64,000 bases of DNA from Mycolicibacterium crocinum (lineage in GTDB: Bacteria > Actinomycetota > Actinomycetes > Mycobacteriales > Mycobacteriaceae). The position numbers and the translations under genes are program-made. Where the stretch lies: positions 2,542,001-2,606,000 of the forward strand of contig NZ_CP092362.2 of the NCBI RefSeq assembly GCF_022370635.2, written 5' to 3'. Positions 47,671-58,492 of the stretch are shown here, piece after piece (position 1 is the first letter of the stretch; each line of letters opens with the position of its first letter). Below the pieces are notes generated by a model that saw nothing but the letters and a program-made list of their open reading frames with translations, ran no database searches and was not told the DNA's origin.

Positions 47671-48422
47671 TGTCCGGTTCCCATCCGGTAGCCCACGCCA
47701 CGCACGGTCAACACGAACTTCGGTTCGGCCGGATTGTCGCCGAGCTTACGCCGCACGTGCCCGACGTGGACGTCGACGAGGTGGTCGTTACCCACCCACG
47801 GTTCGCCCCAGACCGCGTCGATCAGCTGACGGCGGCTCCAGACCACACCTGGCCGCGACGACAACGCGGCCAGGATGTCGAACTCCGTGCGTGTCAACGA
47901 GATCGGTGTGTCGTCGAGCAGCACCTGGCGACTCGACACATCGATGGAGAGCGGACCGAACACCCGCGGCGGCGACTCGGTGTGTGGTTCACCCAGGGGT
48001 GCGGCAGGAGCGCTCACCGAGCGCGGCCTGCGCAGCATTGCCCGGATCCGGGCGACCAACTCCCGCGGGCTGAACGGTTTGGTCACGTAGTCGTCGGCCC
48101 CCACCGACAGCCCGACGATCGTGTCCACCTCGGTGTCGCGGGCGGTCAGCATCACCACGTAGGCGTCGGAGAAGGTCCGCAGCTGCCGGCACACCTCGAG
48201 ACCGTCGATGCCCGGCAGCCCGAGGTCGAGCACCACCACATCGGGGTCGACCTGTCTGGCCACGCTCAGCGCGTCCACACCGGACAGGCATACCGTCACC
48301 TCGAAGTGCTCGCGCTCCAGGTAGCTGGCGACAACGTCGGCCAGCGGCTTCTCGTCGTCGACCACCAACGCGCGATAGCCCTGGTCAGCGCCGTCCGGAG
48401 CCGCCTGCGATCTGACATCCAT
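47667..48422 (-). CDS. OmpR-family response regulator (second two-component system)
   Basis: The 251-residue protein has a receiver (VVVLDLGLPGIDGLEV, lysine in DDYVTKPF) and a winged-helix output ([31 protein letters not shown]). It is cotranscribed with its kinase by stop/start overlap. The divergent SHOCT-domain gene begins 135 bases away, making it a possible target. Orthologous function is not identified. Confidence 0.93.
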   Translation of the reverse strand: MDVRSQAAPDGADQGYRALVVDDEKPLADVVASYLEREHFEVTVCLSGVDALSVARQVDPDVVVLDLGLPGIDGLEVCRQLRTFSDAYVVMLTARDTEVDTIVGLSVGADDYVTKPFSPRELVARIRAMLRRPRSVSAPAAPLGEPHTESPPRVFGPLSIDVSSRQVLLDDTPISLTRTEFDILAALSSRPGVVWSRRQLIDAVWGEPWVGNDHLVDVHVGHVRRKLGDNPAEPKFVLTVRGVGYRMGTGQ

Positions 48423-48556
48423 GCCATCATCGTGCCGCGCCGCCGCGCCGGGTTGGGGCCTTGAGTCAATCTTTACCGAACCAACACCAAACTCCTATCG
48501 GCCCGGCGCAGGCTGGAAGTCGACACCGCCGGAGCCCAGAGGAGGGAGTGGTTCCC

Positions 48557-48826
48557 ATGATGTTCTGGTACGACCACGGCATGAGCGGTTGGGGGTATGC
48601 GGGCATGGCCATCGGCATGGTGTTGTTCTGGGTTCTGCTCGTCGCCGGAATTGTTGCGCTGGTGCGGTTCTCTGCGGGGTCGTCCCAGCCGGGCCCCGGC
48701 ACGTGGTATCCCGCGTACCCCGAGTCGCCGGAACAGGTCCTGGCCGCCCGGTTCGCCCGCGGCGAGATCGACGAGGCCGACTATCAACAACGGCTTGCGG
48801 TGCTGCGCGCCCACGCACCTCGCTGA
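48557..48826 (+). CDS. Small membrane protein with C-terminal SHOCT domain
   Basis: The 89-residue protein has one transmembrane helix (about residues 12-35: GYAGMAIGMVLFWVLLVAGI) and a C-terminal SHOCT motif (PEQVLAARFARGEIDEADYQQRLAVL). SHOCT domains are short oligomerisation or regulatory helices of unclear function. The ATG at 48557 is chosen because GGAGGGAG (48541-48548) precedes it at normal spacing. It is divergent from the second two-component system and convergent with the MgtA-like ATPase (16-base gap). Confidence 0.85.
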   Translation: MMFWYDHGMSGWGYAGMAIGMVLFWVLLVAGIVALVRFSAGSSQPGPGTWYPAYPESPEQVLAARFARGEIDEADYQQRLAVLRAHAPR

Positions 48827-48842
48827 CGGACGGCGGCGCATA

Positions 48843-51479
48843 TCAGTGCGGCTGCGGTAGCCGTCCATCGTGGCTGAATCGTGCTGCCCGGCGGCCGATT
48901 CGGTGCTCGCGACCCCGGACGCGCGGCGGTGGGCCGGCCGGGTGGATCGGCTCCGCGTAGAACACCCGCTTGGTGAATTCGACCAAGATCAGGTACGCGA
49001 TGGTGAGCAGGGCCAGCGCGCCGTAGAACTGCCACGGCAGGGGAGTGAAGCCAAGGGCGTGGGCCACCGGCGAGATGGTCAGTACGACACCGAGTGTGAT
49101 GGCGGTGAAGGTCGCCGCGGTCAACCACCCGCCGGGCCGGCTGCGCAGGAACGGCACGCGACGGGTACGTATCGCGAAGATGATCAGTGTCTGGGTGGCC
49201 AGTGACTCCACGAACCATCCGGTCCGGAACTCGGTCGGCCCGGCGTGCAGGACACCGAGCATCAGCCCGAAGGTCATGAAATCGAACAGCGAGCTGATGG
49301 GACCGAAGGTCAGCATGAACCGCCGGATGAACGCAATGTTCCAATGTGACGGGGCGTGCAGTTGCTCTTCGTCGACCCGGTCGCTGGGGATCGCCAGCTG
49401 GGAGGAGTCATATAGCAAGTTGTTCAACAGGATCTGGCTGGGCAGCATGGGCAGAAACGTCAGGACCGCCGAGGCCGCTGCCGCCGAGAACATGTTGCCG
49501 AAGTTGCTCGACGTGCCCATCAAGACGTATTTGATCGTGTTGGCGAAGATGCGCCGGCCCTCGGCCACCCCGGTGGCGAGCACCCCCAGATCCTTCTCCA
49601 GAAGCACAACGTCGGCAGCGTCTTTGGCGACATCGATGGCCGTGTCGACCGAGATCCCGACGTCCGCGGAATGCAGCGCCAGTGCGTCGTTGACGCCGTC
49701 GCCGAGAAACCCCACCGACCGGCCGGTACGCCGCAGAACGGTGATCAACCGCGCCTTCTGTTCCGGGGAGATCCTGGCGAATACGCTGGCGTTTCGGACG
49801 GTGGACTCGAAGGCGGCGTCATCGAGGCCGGCCAGTTCGGCACCCGAGACCGTCCCCTTGGATGCCAAACCGAGTTCGGCGCAGACCTTTTCGGCTACCA
49901 CTGCATTGTCCCCGGTGGCGACCTTCACCTCGATGCCCAGCTCGGCCAGCCGCGCCAGCGACTCGCGTGCTGCGGCCTTGGGCGGGTCGGCGAAGACCAG
50001 GAAGCCGTCGAGGGTCAGCCCCGCCTCGTCGGCGGGCGTGATCGCGCTGAGCTCGGGCGCGGGCCGGCTGGCGACCGCCACCACGCGCCGCCCCTGGCTG
50101 AACAGTTCGTCCAGCACGTGCTGTGCGCGTTCCGGCACTACCGGGCAGTGGTCGAGAAGCTGTTCGGGGGCGCCCTTGACGATCAGCACCCGTCCGCCGG
50201 CGTCATCGACGAGAGCTGATGTTGCGCGGCGGGTGTGGTCGAAGGGAAGCTCGGCGACCCGCTGGGCGCCTTTGGTGACCACGCGCCGCCCGGCGTCGGA
50301 ATCCCACAGGGCGGCGTCCAGCTCGTTGGCACTCGTGCCGCCGCACGCGGGGTCGACGTCCGTAGCGAGTAAACCCTTGCGCAGCAACGCGTCCGAGGGT
50401 GCACCGGATGCATCGACGGCCTCGATCAGAGTGATCCTGCCCTCGGTGAGAGTACCCGTCTTGTCGGTGATGAGGATGTCGATGTCACCCAGGTCTTCGA
50501 TGCACACCAGCCGCTTGACCAGAACCTTGAGCTGGGCCAGGCGTCGCGATCCGGTGGCCAGGCTGGTGCTGACGACGGCGGGCAGGAGTTGCGGCGTGAT
50601 GCCGACCGCGATCGCCAAGGCAAACAGTACCGAGTCGATCGCCGGACGCCGGAGGAGCAGGTTGATCGCGAGGATCATCACGGTCAGCGTGATCGCCACG
50701 TGCAGAAGCAGATACGAGAACCGGCGGAGCCCGCTCTGGAAGTCGGTTTCGGGTTGCCGTTCGCCCAGTCCGGCCGCGATCTTGCCGAATTGCGCATCCA
50801 GGCCGGTGGCATAGACCACCGCGGTCGCGTCTCCGGCGGACACCACAGTTCCCATGAAGGCGAGATCGGCACAGTCCGCCAGGGATGCATCGGCAGCCGC
50901 TGGGGCGGTGGACTTCTCGGCGGCGGTGGACTCGCCGGTGAGAATGCTCTCGTTGCACTCGAGTCCGTTCACGGTGATCAGACGCACGTCGGCGGGTACC
51001 AACTCCCCAAGGGTGAGTTCGATGACGTCGCCCGGCACCAGCTCGTTGACGTCCCTTTTGGCGTAGCGACCGTCGCGGCGGACCACCGCATGATGACGCA
51101 CTCGGGAATGCAGTGCGGCGGTTGCCCGTTCGGCGCGGTATTCGTTGACGAATCCCAGTCCGATGCTGACCACCAGGATCACACCGATGATCAGGGCCTG
51201 GGTGGAGTCGCCGAGGAAGAACGACAACACCGCGGTTCCCGCCAGGAGGGCCAGCACGGCATTGTTGAGCTGCCTGCGCAGCACGGCCCAGGCGCTGACG
51301 CGATGCGTCCGAAGTGAATTCGGCCCGAGCCTCGCCAGCCGGGCTGCCGCTTCGGAGCTGGACAACCCGTGAGTGGAGGTTCCCAGGCTGTCGAGGACAT
51401 CGGCCAGCGGCGCCGCCGCGACCGCCGTGGCGGTCAGTGCTGGGGATTTACCCAGCTCATCGGGAACGGTTACCGTCAC
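48843..51479 (-). CDS. P3B-type (MgtA-like) cation-transporting ATPase
   Basis: The 878-residue pump has the N-terminal cation ATPase domain ([14 protein letters not shown]), [26 protein letters not shown], the phosphorylation site [30 protein letters not shown] and a C-terminal helix bundle. The [26 protein letters not shown] layout is that of magnesium importer MgtA/MgtB rather than of calcium or heavy-metal pumps. The GTG at 51479 lies 23 bases inside the pps gene; a longer frame to 51590 is available but unrelated to the family. It is the third gene of a kinase-pps-ATPase minus-strand operon; an ATPase (ctpF) also belongs to the tuberculosis dormancy regulon. Confidence 0.88.
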   Translation of the reverse strand: MTVTVPDELGKSPALTATAVAAAPLADVLDSLGTSTHGLSSSEAAARLARLGPNSLRTHRVSAWAVLRRQLNNAVLALLAGTAVLSFFLGDSTQALIIGVILVVSIGLGFVNEYRAERATAALHSRVRHHAVVRRDGRYAKRDVNELVPGDVIELTLGELVPADVRLITVNGLECNESILTGESTAAEKSTAPAAADASLADCADLAFMGTVVSAGDATAVVYATGLDAQFGKIAAGLGERQPETDFQSGLRRFSYLLLHVAITLTVMILAINLLLRRPAIDSVLFALAIAVGITPQLLPAVVSTSLATGSRRLAQLKVLVKRLVCIEDLGDIDILITDKTGTLTEGRITLIEAVDASGAPSDALLRKGLLATDVDPACGGTSANELDAALWDSDAGRRVVTKGAQRVAELPFDHTRRATSALVDDAGGRVLIVKGAPEQLLDHCPVVPERAQHVLDELFSQGRRVVAVASRPAPELSAITPADEAGLTLDGFLVFADPPKAAARESLARLAELGIEVKVATGDNAVVAEKVCAELGLASKGTVSGAELAGLDDAAFESTVRNASVFARISPEQKARLITVLRRTGRSVGFLGDGVNDALALHSADVGISVDTAIDVAKDAADVVLLEKDLGVLATGVAEGRRIFANTIKYVLMGTSSNFGNMFSAAAASAVLTFLPMLPSQILLNNLLYDSSQLAIPSDRVDEEQLHAPSHWNIAFIRRFMLTFGPISSLFDFMTFGLMLGVLHAGPTEFRTGWFVESLATQTLIIFAIRTRRVPFLRSRPGGWLTAATFTAITLGVVLTISPVAHALGFTPLPWQFYGALALLTIAYLILVEFTKRVFYAEPIHPAGPPPRVRGREHRIGRRAARFSHDGRLPQPH

Positions 51480-53748
51480 CGGCCAGCGCCGCTTCCAGGA
51501 GCAGACGTCGCTCGGCCGCGGCGATCGTGCGCCGGGCCTGCCCGACCGCATCGGGGTTGACCGAAACAGAGGTAATGCCCATCCGCACAAGATGTTCGGC
51601 GAATGCCGGCTTGGTAGAGGGTGCTTGACCGCACAGCGAAGAGGTTATCCCCAATCGACGGGCGGTGGAAATGATCTGCCCGATGGCGTCGAGCACCGCG
51701 GCGTCCGATTCGTCGAACAGTTCCGCGCACACATCGGAGTCCCGATCGACGCCGAGCATCAGCTGGGTCAGATCGTTGCTGCCGATCGACACCCCGTCGA
51801 TGCCCATTCCGACGTACTCCGGTAACCAGTGCACCACCGACGGCACCTCGGCCATCACCCACCGGTGCAGCCCGCGCTGGCGGCCCAGGGGACTGGCGTC
51901 GACCAGCGACAGGCACTCCTCGAGTTCCCACTTCGTCCGAACGAACGGAATCATCAAGTGCAGATTGGGGAATTGCTCCCGCACTCGTGCCAGCGCCCGC
52001 AACTCGAGGGCGAAGACGTCGGGCTCCTTGACGTAGCGGTAGCAACCGCGGTAACCGATCATCGGGTTGTGCTCGACGGGCTCGTACGCCTCGCCGCCCT
52101 CCAGATGACGAAACTCGTTGGTGCGGAAGTCGGTGGCGCGGTAGACGACCGGCCGGGGCGCGAACGCCGACGCAATCTGACCGACTGCGTTCGCCAGCGA
52201 GCTCACCAGCGATTCGCCCTCACCGCGGGCAATCAGGTCACGCGGATGCCGGTTGGACAGTGCCTCGGTGAGGATGAACTCCGCGCGCAGCAGTCCGACG
52301 CCGTCCACGTCCTGGGCGGCGACCCGTTGAGCGCTGTCGGGCATGGCGAGGTTGACGTAGACCTTGGTCGCGGTGACTTCCGTGGCGGTGACCGCAGCGG
52401 CCGTCGGTTCGACGACCGGCGTGCTCTGGGCTCCGCCGACCGCGCGGCCGGCCAGCACGTGACCGTGCGTGCCGTCGACCGTCACAACGGTGCCGACCTT
52501 GAGGTCCGTGGTCGCGGTGCGCGCGCCGACGATGCAGGGCACGCCCAGTTCGCGGGCAACGATCGCGGCGTGACAGGTCATCCCGCCGGTGTCGGTCACC
52601 AGCGCCGAGGCGCGGCGCATGGTCGGCAACCAGTCCGGGTTGGTCATCTTGGCCACCAGCACCTCGCCGTCGACCAGCGCGCTGCCCTCGGCGGGGTTGC
52701 TCAACACCCGGACCGCGCCCGTGGCCAGACCCGGGGCGGCGGGCAGTCCGCGCGCGATCACCTCGTGGCCTTCCGAACTCGACGTGGTGGCCGGATGCAG
52801 CGTGGTGATCGGCCGGGTCTGCAACATCCAGATCTTGCCCGCCGCGATCGCCCACTCGGTGTCCTGCGGACAGCCGCTGTGCCGTTCGCTCGCGATCGCC
52901 ATCGCCACGATGTCGCGCAGCTCCCGGTCGGTGAGCACCTGCGCTCGGGCCTCGGCTTCGGGCAATGTGATCTGCTGGTCCCGACCGTCGGCGCCGCGGA
53001 CGATCTTGATCGCCTTGTTCCCCAGGCGCTGCGAGACGATCTCGCCGGTGTCCTTGGCGACCACATAGGTGTCGGGCTCCACGGATCCCGACACCACCAC
53101 CTCGCCTTGGCCGAAGGCGGCTTCGACGACGACGCGGTCCCGTGCACCCGTTGTCGGATCGGCGGTGAAGGCGACGCCGGCGCGCTCGGACGGAATCATG
53201 GTCTGCACGACGACGGCCATGGCCGGGTCGCCGGTGAACTTGCGGCTGGCGCGATAGGTGACCACGCGCGGGCTGAACAGCGACGCCCAGCATTCCTGCA
53301 CCGCATCCAGGAGTTGTTGCTCGGAGCTGACATTGGTGATGGTGGCATTCATCCCCGCGAAGGACGCATCCCGGCCGTCTTCACCGGTCGCCGACGAGCG
53401 CACCGCCACCACAGCGTCCGGGCCGAGCCGGCGGTAGGCGGCCAGCACGGGTTCGCGAACCTCGTCGGACATGCCCGCCTTGGCCACCAGAGCCTGCATG
53501 CGATGGCACATGTCGGTGAGCTCTTCGGGCCGGACGTCGGCCAATGCGGCGCGGTGGGCGGCGTTGAGCTCGTCGGCGACGCCGCCGGCGGTCATCGAGG
53601 CCCGGTAGCAGTCGCGCAGCAGCACGAAACCCGGTGGTACCGGCAGCGCCGCGGCCACCATCTCGCCGAGGTTGGCGCCCTTGCCGCCGGCTTCCTCCGC
53701 GTCGCTCATACTCAGGTTGCTGATGTCTTCGACGTAGCGGTTCGGCAT
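51457..53748 (-). CDS. ppsA: Phosphoenolpyruvate synthase-like PEP-utilising enzyme
   Basis: The 763-residue protein has the nucleotide-binding domain ([41 protein letters not shown]), the phosphohistidine domain ([21 protein letters not shown]) and a TIM-barrel PEP/pyruvate domain ([20 protein letters not shown] with metal residues, and [20 protein letters not shown]). It would form phosphoenolpyruvate from pyruvate and ATP. A related PEP synthase is a member of the Mycobacterium smegmatis DosR-type cluster as I recall. It starts 34 bases after the kinase stop, in the same operon. Confidence 0.92.
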   Translation of the reverse strand: MPNRYVEDISNLSMSDAEEAGGKGANLGEMVAAALPVPPGFVLLRDCYRASMTAGGVADELNAAHRAALADVRPEELTDMCHRMQALVAKAGMSDEVREPVLAAYRRLGPDAVVAVRSSATGEDGRDASFAGMNATITNVSSEQQLLDAVQECWASLFSPRVVTYRASRKFTGDPAMAVVVQTMIPSERAGVAFTADPTTGARDRVVVEAAFGQGEVVVSGSVEPDTYVVAKDTGEIVSQRLGNKAIKIVRGADGRDQQITLPEAEARAQVLTDRELRDIVAMAIASERHSGCPQDTEWAIAAGKIWMLQTRPITTLHPATTSSSEGHEVIARGLPAAPGLATGAVRVLSNPAEGSALVDGEVLVAKMTNPDWLPTMRRASALVTDTGGMTCHAAIVARELGVPCIVGARTATTDLKVGTVVTVDGTHGHVLAGRAVGGAQSTPVVEPTAAAVTATEVTATKVYVNLAMPDSAQRVAAQDVDGVGLLRAEFILTEALSNRHPRDLIARGEGESLVSSLANAVGQIASAFAPRPVVYRATDFRTNEFRHLEGGEAYEPVEHNPMIGYRGCYRYVKEPDVFALELRALARVREQFPNLHLMIPFVRTKWELEECLSLVDASPLGRQRGLHRWVMAEVPSVVHWLPEYVGMGIDGVSIGSNDLTQLMLGVDRDSDVCAELFDESDAAVLDAIGQIISTARRLGITSSLCGQAPSTKPAFAEHLVRMGITSVSVNPDAVGQARRTIAAAERRLLLEAALAGDGNRSR

Positions 53749-53782
53749 CGGGGATCGCCTCCAATTGTTCTGCGGGACTGAG

Positions 53783-55273
53783 TTATAGGGCCAGCGCGCA
53801 GATTTCCTTGGCCTGTGCCAGGGAATCGGCCTGCGGGCCGGTGGTATCGATGGGGTGCGCGTCTGGCCAGACGTCGTCGCCGCGATCGGCCAGGGCGACC
53901 GTGATCTCGGGTGTCACCTGCGACGTGGTCTGCACCCGGTCTTTGACGCGGGCGACGGTGGCATCCAGGGGTGCGGTGCAGGCGAACTCGATTTCCACCG
54001 CGCCGCTGTCGGCGGCCATGCTCCGGGCCAGCGCGCGGTGGCGGGGATCCTGCCAGGTTCCGTCGAGGACGACGCTTCGCCCTTCGCACAGGCTCAGATG
54101 GGCCCGGCGCAACACACCGTCGTACACCGCGTCGATGTTCTCGCCGGTGTAGAGCCCCTCGTCGAGAACCCCTGGCGTGCCGGCAATCTCGCCGAGTCGC
54201 ACCATCTCGGCGCGCACGTCGTCAGTGGAGATCACCTGTGCGCCGATTTCTTCTGCCAGGGCCCGCGACAACGTGGTCTTGCCGGTGCCGGGGCCGCCCC
54301 CGACCAGGATCAGTCGCACCGCTCCCGCGCGCAAGTGGTCACGCGCGATCGCCAGATGGCGCCGTGCGTCGGCGACGGCACCTTCGTCCTGCTGCTCGTG
54401 GCGGATGCAGTCGACCTTGGCGCGCACGACCGCGCGGTAGGCAATGTAAAAGTGCCACAGCGAGTCCGGGGCATCGTCGCCCGATGACTTCACGTAGCGA
54501 CGCTTAAACATCTCCGCCAGATCAGTGCGGCCGAGGAACTCCAGATCCATCGCCAGGAACGCCGCGTCGTCGACGACGTCGACGTAGCGCAGGCAATCGT
54601 CGAACTCGAGGCAGTCCAGTAGGGCCGGACCGTCCGGTAAGCAGAAGATGTCGTCGGCCCGCAGGTCGGCGTGGCCGTCGACGATCTTGTGGTCGCTGAT
54701 GCGGCGGGCGAACATGACCGACCGGCCTGTGATGAATTGCGTTGACAGTCGCTCGATTTCGGCGACCATATCGGCGTCGATTCCGGCGTCCCCGCGCTCG
54801 GCGTAGCGCTGCAGCTCGACCAGGTTCTCCTGCCAGCGCGCGGCGATCGCGTCGACCCGGCCCTGGGCGTCCACCTCCCGGCTCCGCGCCGCCTCAGCAT
54901 GGAATCGCGCGAGTATCACCGCCACCGCGGCCAGGTGATCCTCGACCGGTTCGTCGCGGATCACCATCGTCGCCAGTCGCAGCTCGTCGGGGTGGCGACG
55001 CATGACGATCACCGGTTCGGCGACCCCGTCGGCGTCGGTGAAGTGGGCGACGCCGAGGTAACTGTCGGGTGCCAGGCGGCGGTTCAGCGCCACCTCGTCG
55101 GCGCACGCGGACTCGCGGCGCTCGACGGTGGAGAAGTCGAGGAAATCGGTGAGGACCGGCTTCTTGATCTTGTACGCCCGGTCACCGACCAAGAACACCA
55201 TTCCCGTGTGCGTTTCAGCGATCCGCGGGTGCCATCCCATACCGTCGATCCTCGCCTGACCCACGTCCCGCAC
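53783..55273 (-). CDS. Rv2004c-like two-domain kinase (APH-like N-terminal, P-loop C-terminal)
   Basis: The 496-residue protein starts with an aminoglycoside-phosphotransferase-like region ([20 protein letters not shown] near residue 20) and ends with a P-loop kinase domain: [20 protein letters not shown] (about residue 340), followed by STDDVRAEM and VVLDGTWQD. Rv2004c is a member of the DosR regulon in M. tuberculosis; its enzymatic substrate is unknown to me. The start is not certain: GTG 55273, GTG 55264 and ATG 55240 are all in frame. A DosR-like half-site (ACGTCCCGCA at 55263-55272) overlaps the first two and would favour the ATG at 55240. Confidence 0.85.
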   Translation of the reverse strand: MRDVGQARIDGMGWHPRIAETHTGMVFLVGDRAYKIKKPVLTDFLDFSTVERRESACADEVALNRRLAPDSYLGVAHFTDADGVAEPVIVMRRHPDELRLATMVIRDEPVEDHLAAVAVILARFHAEAARSREVDAQGRVDAIAARWQENLVELQRYAERGDAGIDADMVAEIERLSTQFITGRSVMFARRISDHKIVDGHADLRADDIFCLPDGPALLDCLEFDDCLRYVDVVDDAAFLAMDLEFLGRTDLAEMFKRRYVKSSGDDAPDSLWHFYIAYRAVVRAKVDCIRHEQQDEGAVADARRHLAIARDHLRAGAVRLILVGGGPGTGKTTLSRALAEEIGAQVISTDDVRAEMVRLGEIAGTPGVLDEGLYTGENIDAVYDGVLRRAHLSLCEGRSVVLDGTWQDPRHRALARSMAADSGAVEIEFACTAPLDATVARVKDRVQTTSQVTPEITVALADRGDDVWPDAHPIDTTGPQADSLAQAKEICALAL

Positions 55274-55427
55274 ACAGCGGTACTCCGGCCACTCCCTGCG
55301 GGTGCAAGGTCCTTACCTCGAGAGCACAAAGGCCTTGAAGCTAGGTCCCCATCGAGATGACTTCCGACCCCTGGCAGGCGGGGTGCGCAGACATAGGGTC
55401 AATTCAGACAGAAGGCGGTGATTTCCC
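55274..55427. promoter_or_regulatory. Divergent regulatory region with DosR-like half-sites
   Basis: The 154 bases between the Rv2004c-like kinase and the Acg-like nitroreductase resemble a dormancy-regulon promoter. AGGTCCCCAT at 55343-55352 matches eight of ten positions of a DosR half-site (reverse reading ATGGGGACCT). GGGTGCAAGGTCC at 55300-55312 and AGGGTCAAT at 55395-55403 resemble the hspX-type box (AGGGTCAATGGTCCCC in memory). No complete 20-base palindrome is present. Direct regulation by DosR is an inference. Confidence 0.45.
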
Positions 55428-56411
55428 ATGGCCATGTCGGCGCTCGATCCCCAGGTGATCGCGAACGCGGTGGAGTTGGCGTGCCGGGCACCCTCGGTGC
55501 ACAACAGTCAGCCGTGGCAGTGGGTTGCCGAAGGGCCTTCGCTGAAACTGTTTCTCGATGCCAGCCGGGTGCCGCACGCCACCGATCTGTCCGGCCGGGA
55601 GGCCGTGATCAGCTGCGGCGCCGTCCTCGACCATCTCCGGGTGGCCGTCGCCGCCGCAGGCTGGCAGGCGATCATCTCGAAGTTTCCCAATCCCAACGAA
55701 CCCGACCATCTTGCGACGGTCGACTTCAGTGCGCTGGAGTTCGTCACTGATGCCGTGCGCAGGCGCGCCGATGCGATCCTGGCCCGGCGCACGGACCGGC
55801 TACCGCTGGCGCCACCACCGGATTGGACGTCGTTCGAGGCGGTACTGCGCAGCACGATCGACACCGATGGGGTCACGCTGCGGGTATTGCCCGACTCGCT
55901 GCGTCCGCAACTGGCCGAGGCGTCCCGCCTGACCGAGTCGCTGCGCCGCTACGACGCCTCCTATCACGCCGAATTGGCCTGGTGGACAGCGCCGTACGAG
56001 GTATCCGACGGCGTCCCCTACAGCAGCCTGGTGTCGGTCGCCGAGCGCGATCGGGTCGACGTCGCCCGCGTCTTCCCGGCCACCGAACACCCCGACCGGC
56101 GCCCGGAGGTCTCCCACGACCAGTCCACGATCGTGGTGCTCTCGACCTACGAGGATTCGCGACGTGCCGCTCTGGACTGCGGAGAGGTGCTCTCCGACGT
56201 GCTGCTGGAGGCCACCGAGGCCGGCTTGGCCACGTGCACGCTGACCCATCTCACCGAGTTGGAGGCCAGTCGTGACGTGGTCCGTGCGCTGACCGGTGCC
56301 GAAGACAATCCGCAACTGCTGATCCGTATCGGGCTGGCGCCGGTGATCGCGCAAACACCCCCGGTCACCCCGCGCCGGCCGTTGCGGGACGTCCTCGAGT
56401 TTCGCCGATGA
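55428..56411 (+). CDS. acg: Acg-family nitroreductase-like protein
   Basis: The 327-residue protein is a close relative of M. tuberculosis Acg (Rv2032), a DosR-regulon protein made of two fused nitroreductase-like halves that bind FMN but lack ordinary nitroreductase activity. Shared features include ELACRAPSVHNSQPWQW near the N terminus, GAVLDHLRVAVAAAGW, VDFSALEFVTDAVRRRAD, and the C-terminal TPRRPLRDVL. The start may be ATG 55428 or 55434. It is the first gene of a three-gene operon with the esterase-like fusion and pfkB; each junction is short or overlapping. Confidence 0.92.
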   Translation: MAMSALDPQVIANAVELACRAPSVHNSQPWQWVAEGPSLKLFLDASRVPHATDLSGREAVISCGAVLDHLRVAVAAAGWQAIISKFPNPNEPDHLATVDFSALEFVTDAVRRRADAILARRTDRLPLAPPPDWTSFEAVLRSTIDTDGVTLRVLPDSLRPQLAEASRLTESLRRYDASYHAELAWWTAPYEVSDGVPYSSLVSVAERDRVDVARVFPATEHPDRRPEVSHDQSTIVVLSTYEDSRRAALDCGEVLSDVLLEATEAGLATCTLTHLTELEASRDVVRALTGAEDNPQLLIRIGLAPVIAQTPPVTPRRPLRDVLEFRR

Positions 56412-56449
56412 CCGCCCGGGAACGCGCCGACCAATGAACGGAGTAACTC

Positions 56450-58492
56450 ATGACCACGGCACGAACGACATCGCAGCAGCATCCGCGACGAATCTTCCGT
56501 GATCGTCGAGAAGCCGGCCGCGTCCTGGCGCACTTGTTGGACGGTTATCGCGGTCGTGCCGGCCTCGTGGTGCTGGGGCTGGCCCGCGGCGGCGTGCCGG
56601 TGGCATGGGAGGTCGCGGCGGCGCTGGGGGCTCCACTGGACACGTTCATCGTGCGCAAGCTGGGCGCACCGGGGCACGCCGAGTTCGCCATGGGTGCGTT
56701 GGCTTCCGGCGGGCGGGTGGTGGTCAATGACGACGTCATTCGGGCGCTGCGGGTGACGACTCAGGACTTGCGCGACGCCACCGAGCGGGAGGCTCGCGAG
56801 CTGGTTAGGCGCGAGGCTGCCTATCGTGGCGGGCGCCCGCCGCTGGATCTGGCGGCCAAGACGGTGATCCTCGTCGACGACGGCCTGGCCACCGGCGCCA
56901 GCATGCTCGCCGCCGTCCAGGCATTGCGGGAGATGGACCCGGCGGAGATCGTGATCGCCGTTCCCGCCGCGCCGCAATCGACCTGCCGCGAATTCGCCGG
57001 CCTGGTCGACGATCTCGTCTGCGCATCGATGCCCACCCCGTTCCTGGCCGTAGGGGAGTCGTTCTGGAACTTCGAGCAGGTCACCGACGACGAAGTTCGG
57101 GAACTGCTTGCCACTCCGACGGTCGGCATCGGCACCGCACGGCTGCGCATCGCGGAGACCCCCGCGGAGGTGATCGGCCGCTGTGCAGTCGATGCGCCCT
57201 CGGGCGTGCCCCCGCGAGAGGCGCTCGAGGAGATCGTCGGCGACGCGCGAGTCGTGCTGATCGGTGAGAGTTCGCACGGCACTCGCGAGTTCTATGAGGC
57301 ACGAGCGGAGATCACGAAGTGGTTGATCGAAGAAAAGGGCTTCTGTGCGGTGGCCGCCGAGGCCGACTGGCCCGACGCGTACCGGGTGAATCGGTATGTC
57401 CGCGGCCGCGGCGACGATGCGTCGGCCGACGACGCGCTGAAGGGATTCGAGCGCTTCCCGGCCTGGATGTGGCGCAACACGACCGTCCGGGATTTCGCGG
57501 GCTGGCTGCGCACCCACAACGCGCAGTGCCGCGCCGACGGGCGACGTGAGGCGGGGTTCTACGGTCTCGACCTCTACAGCCTGCATCGGTCGATGCAGGA
57601 GGTCATCGACTACCTGGAGAACGTGGACCCCGACGCGGCGCAGCGGGCTCGGGAACGCTACGCCTGTTTCGATCACGCCGGTGCCGACGACGGTCAGGCC
57701 TACGGCTTCGCCGCCGCGTTCGGCGCCGGGATGTCCTGCGAGCGACAGGTTGTCGACCAATTGGTCGAACTGCAGCGCACCGGCCTGCAGTATGCGCGCC
57801 GTGACGGACTCCTCGCCGAAGACGAACTGTTCTACGCGCAGCAGAACGCGCAGACCGTGCGCAACGCCGAGGTCTATTACCGGTCGATGTTCGGTAGCCG
57901 GGTCTCCTCATGGAATCTGCGGGACCAGCACATGTTCCAGACCTTGAAGGCGTTACGCGCCCACCTGCATCACCACGACGGCGAACCCGCTCGAATCGTG
58001 GTGTGGGCGCACAACTCTCATGTCGGTGATGCCCGGGCCACCGAGGTGGGCGCCGACGGGCAGTTGACGCTGGGGCAGCTTGTCCGGGAGGGTTATGGCG
58101 AGCAGGCCGTGTTGATCGGATTCACCACCTACTCGGGCACGGTCACCGCCGCCAGCGAATGGGGTGGCGTGGCCGAGCGGAAGGTGGTCCGGCCGGCGCT
58201 CAACGGCAGCATCGAGGAATTGCTGCACGAGGTCGACCGTCCGGAGTTCCTGGTGTCGGCCCTGCTCAGTCGTGAAGCGGCCGAACCACTGGACACCGTT
58301 CGTCTCGGCCGCGCGATCGGCGTCATCTATCAACCCGCGACCGAACGGCAGAGTCACTACTACCACGTCCGGCCGGGTGAGCAGTTCGACGCCATCATTC
58401 ACATCGATCGCACGACCGCCCTGCAACCGTTGGAACGCAACAGTGTCTGGGTTGAAGGCGAGACCCCCGAGACCTATCCGACCGGCCTGTGA
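56450..58492 (+). CDS. Phosphoribosyltransferase-erythromycin esterase fusion (Rv2030c-like)
   Basis: The 680-residue protein begins with a phosphoribosyltransferase-type domain (residues 20-215), whose PRPP loop reads [21 protein letters not shown] second domain of about 440 residues belongs to the erythromycin-esterase family, with [20 protein letters not shown] near residue 265, [19 protein letters not shown] and [16 protein letters not shown]. The combination occurs in M. tuberculosis Rv2030c, a DosR-regulon gene. The reaction is not established. The start ATG has GGAG at six-base spacing. The stop overlaps the pfkB start (GTGA). Confidence 0.92.
   Translation: MTTARTTSQQHPRRIFRDRREAGRVLAHLLDGYRGRAGLVVLGLARGGVPVAWEVAAALGAPLDTFIVRKLGAPGHAEFAMGALASGGRVVVNDDVIRALRVTTQDLRDATEREARELVRREAAYRGGRPPLDLAAKTVILVDDGLATGASMLAAVQALREMDPAEIVIAVPAAPQSTCREFAGLVDDLVCASMPTPFLAVGESFWNFEQVTDDEVRELLATPTVGIGTARLRIAETPAEVIGRCAVDAPSGVPPREALEEIVGDARVVLIGESSHGTREFYEARAEITKWLIEEKGFCAVAAEADWPDAYRVNRYVRGRGDDASADDALKGFERFPAWMWRNTTVRDFAGWLRTHNAQCRADGRREAGFYGLDLYSLHRSMQEVIDYLENVDPDAAQRARERYACFDHAGADDGQAYGFAAAFGAGMSCERQVVDQLVELQRTGLQYARRDGLLAEDELFYAQQNAQTVRNAEVYYRSMFGSRVSSWNLRDQHMFQTLKALRAHLHHHDGEPARIVVWAHNSHVGDARATEVGADGQLTLGQLVREGYGEQAVLIGFTTYSGTVTAASEWGGVAERKVVRPALNGSIEELLHEVDRPEFLVSALLSREAAEPLDTVRLGRAIGVIYQPATERQSHYYHVRPGEQFDAIIHIDRTTALQPLERNSVWVEGETPETYPTGL

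Noticed and set aside
51829..53781. Plus-strand 650-codon frame opposite the PEP synthase gene
   Set aside because: It is antisense to a protein with clear catalytic motifs and itself shows only Gly/Arg/His-rich low complexity.
55274..55427. A perfect full-length DosR palindrome
   Set aside because: Only degenerate half-sites match; no 20-base stretch fits both halves, so it is reported as half-sites with moderate confidence.
56147..57760. Minus-strand 537-codon frame opposite the Acg and esterase-fusion genes
   Set aside because: It spans the opposite strands of two well-supported genes and shows no conserved domain.
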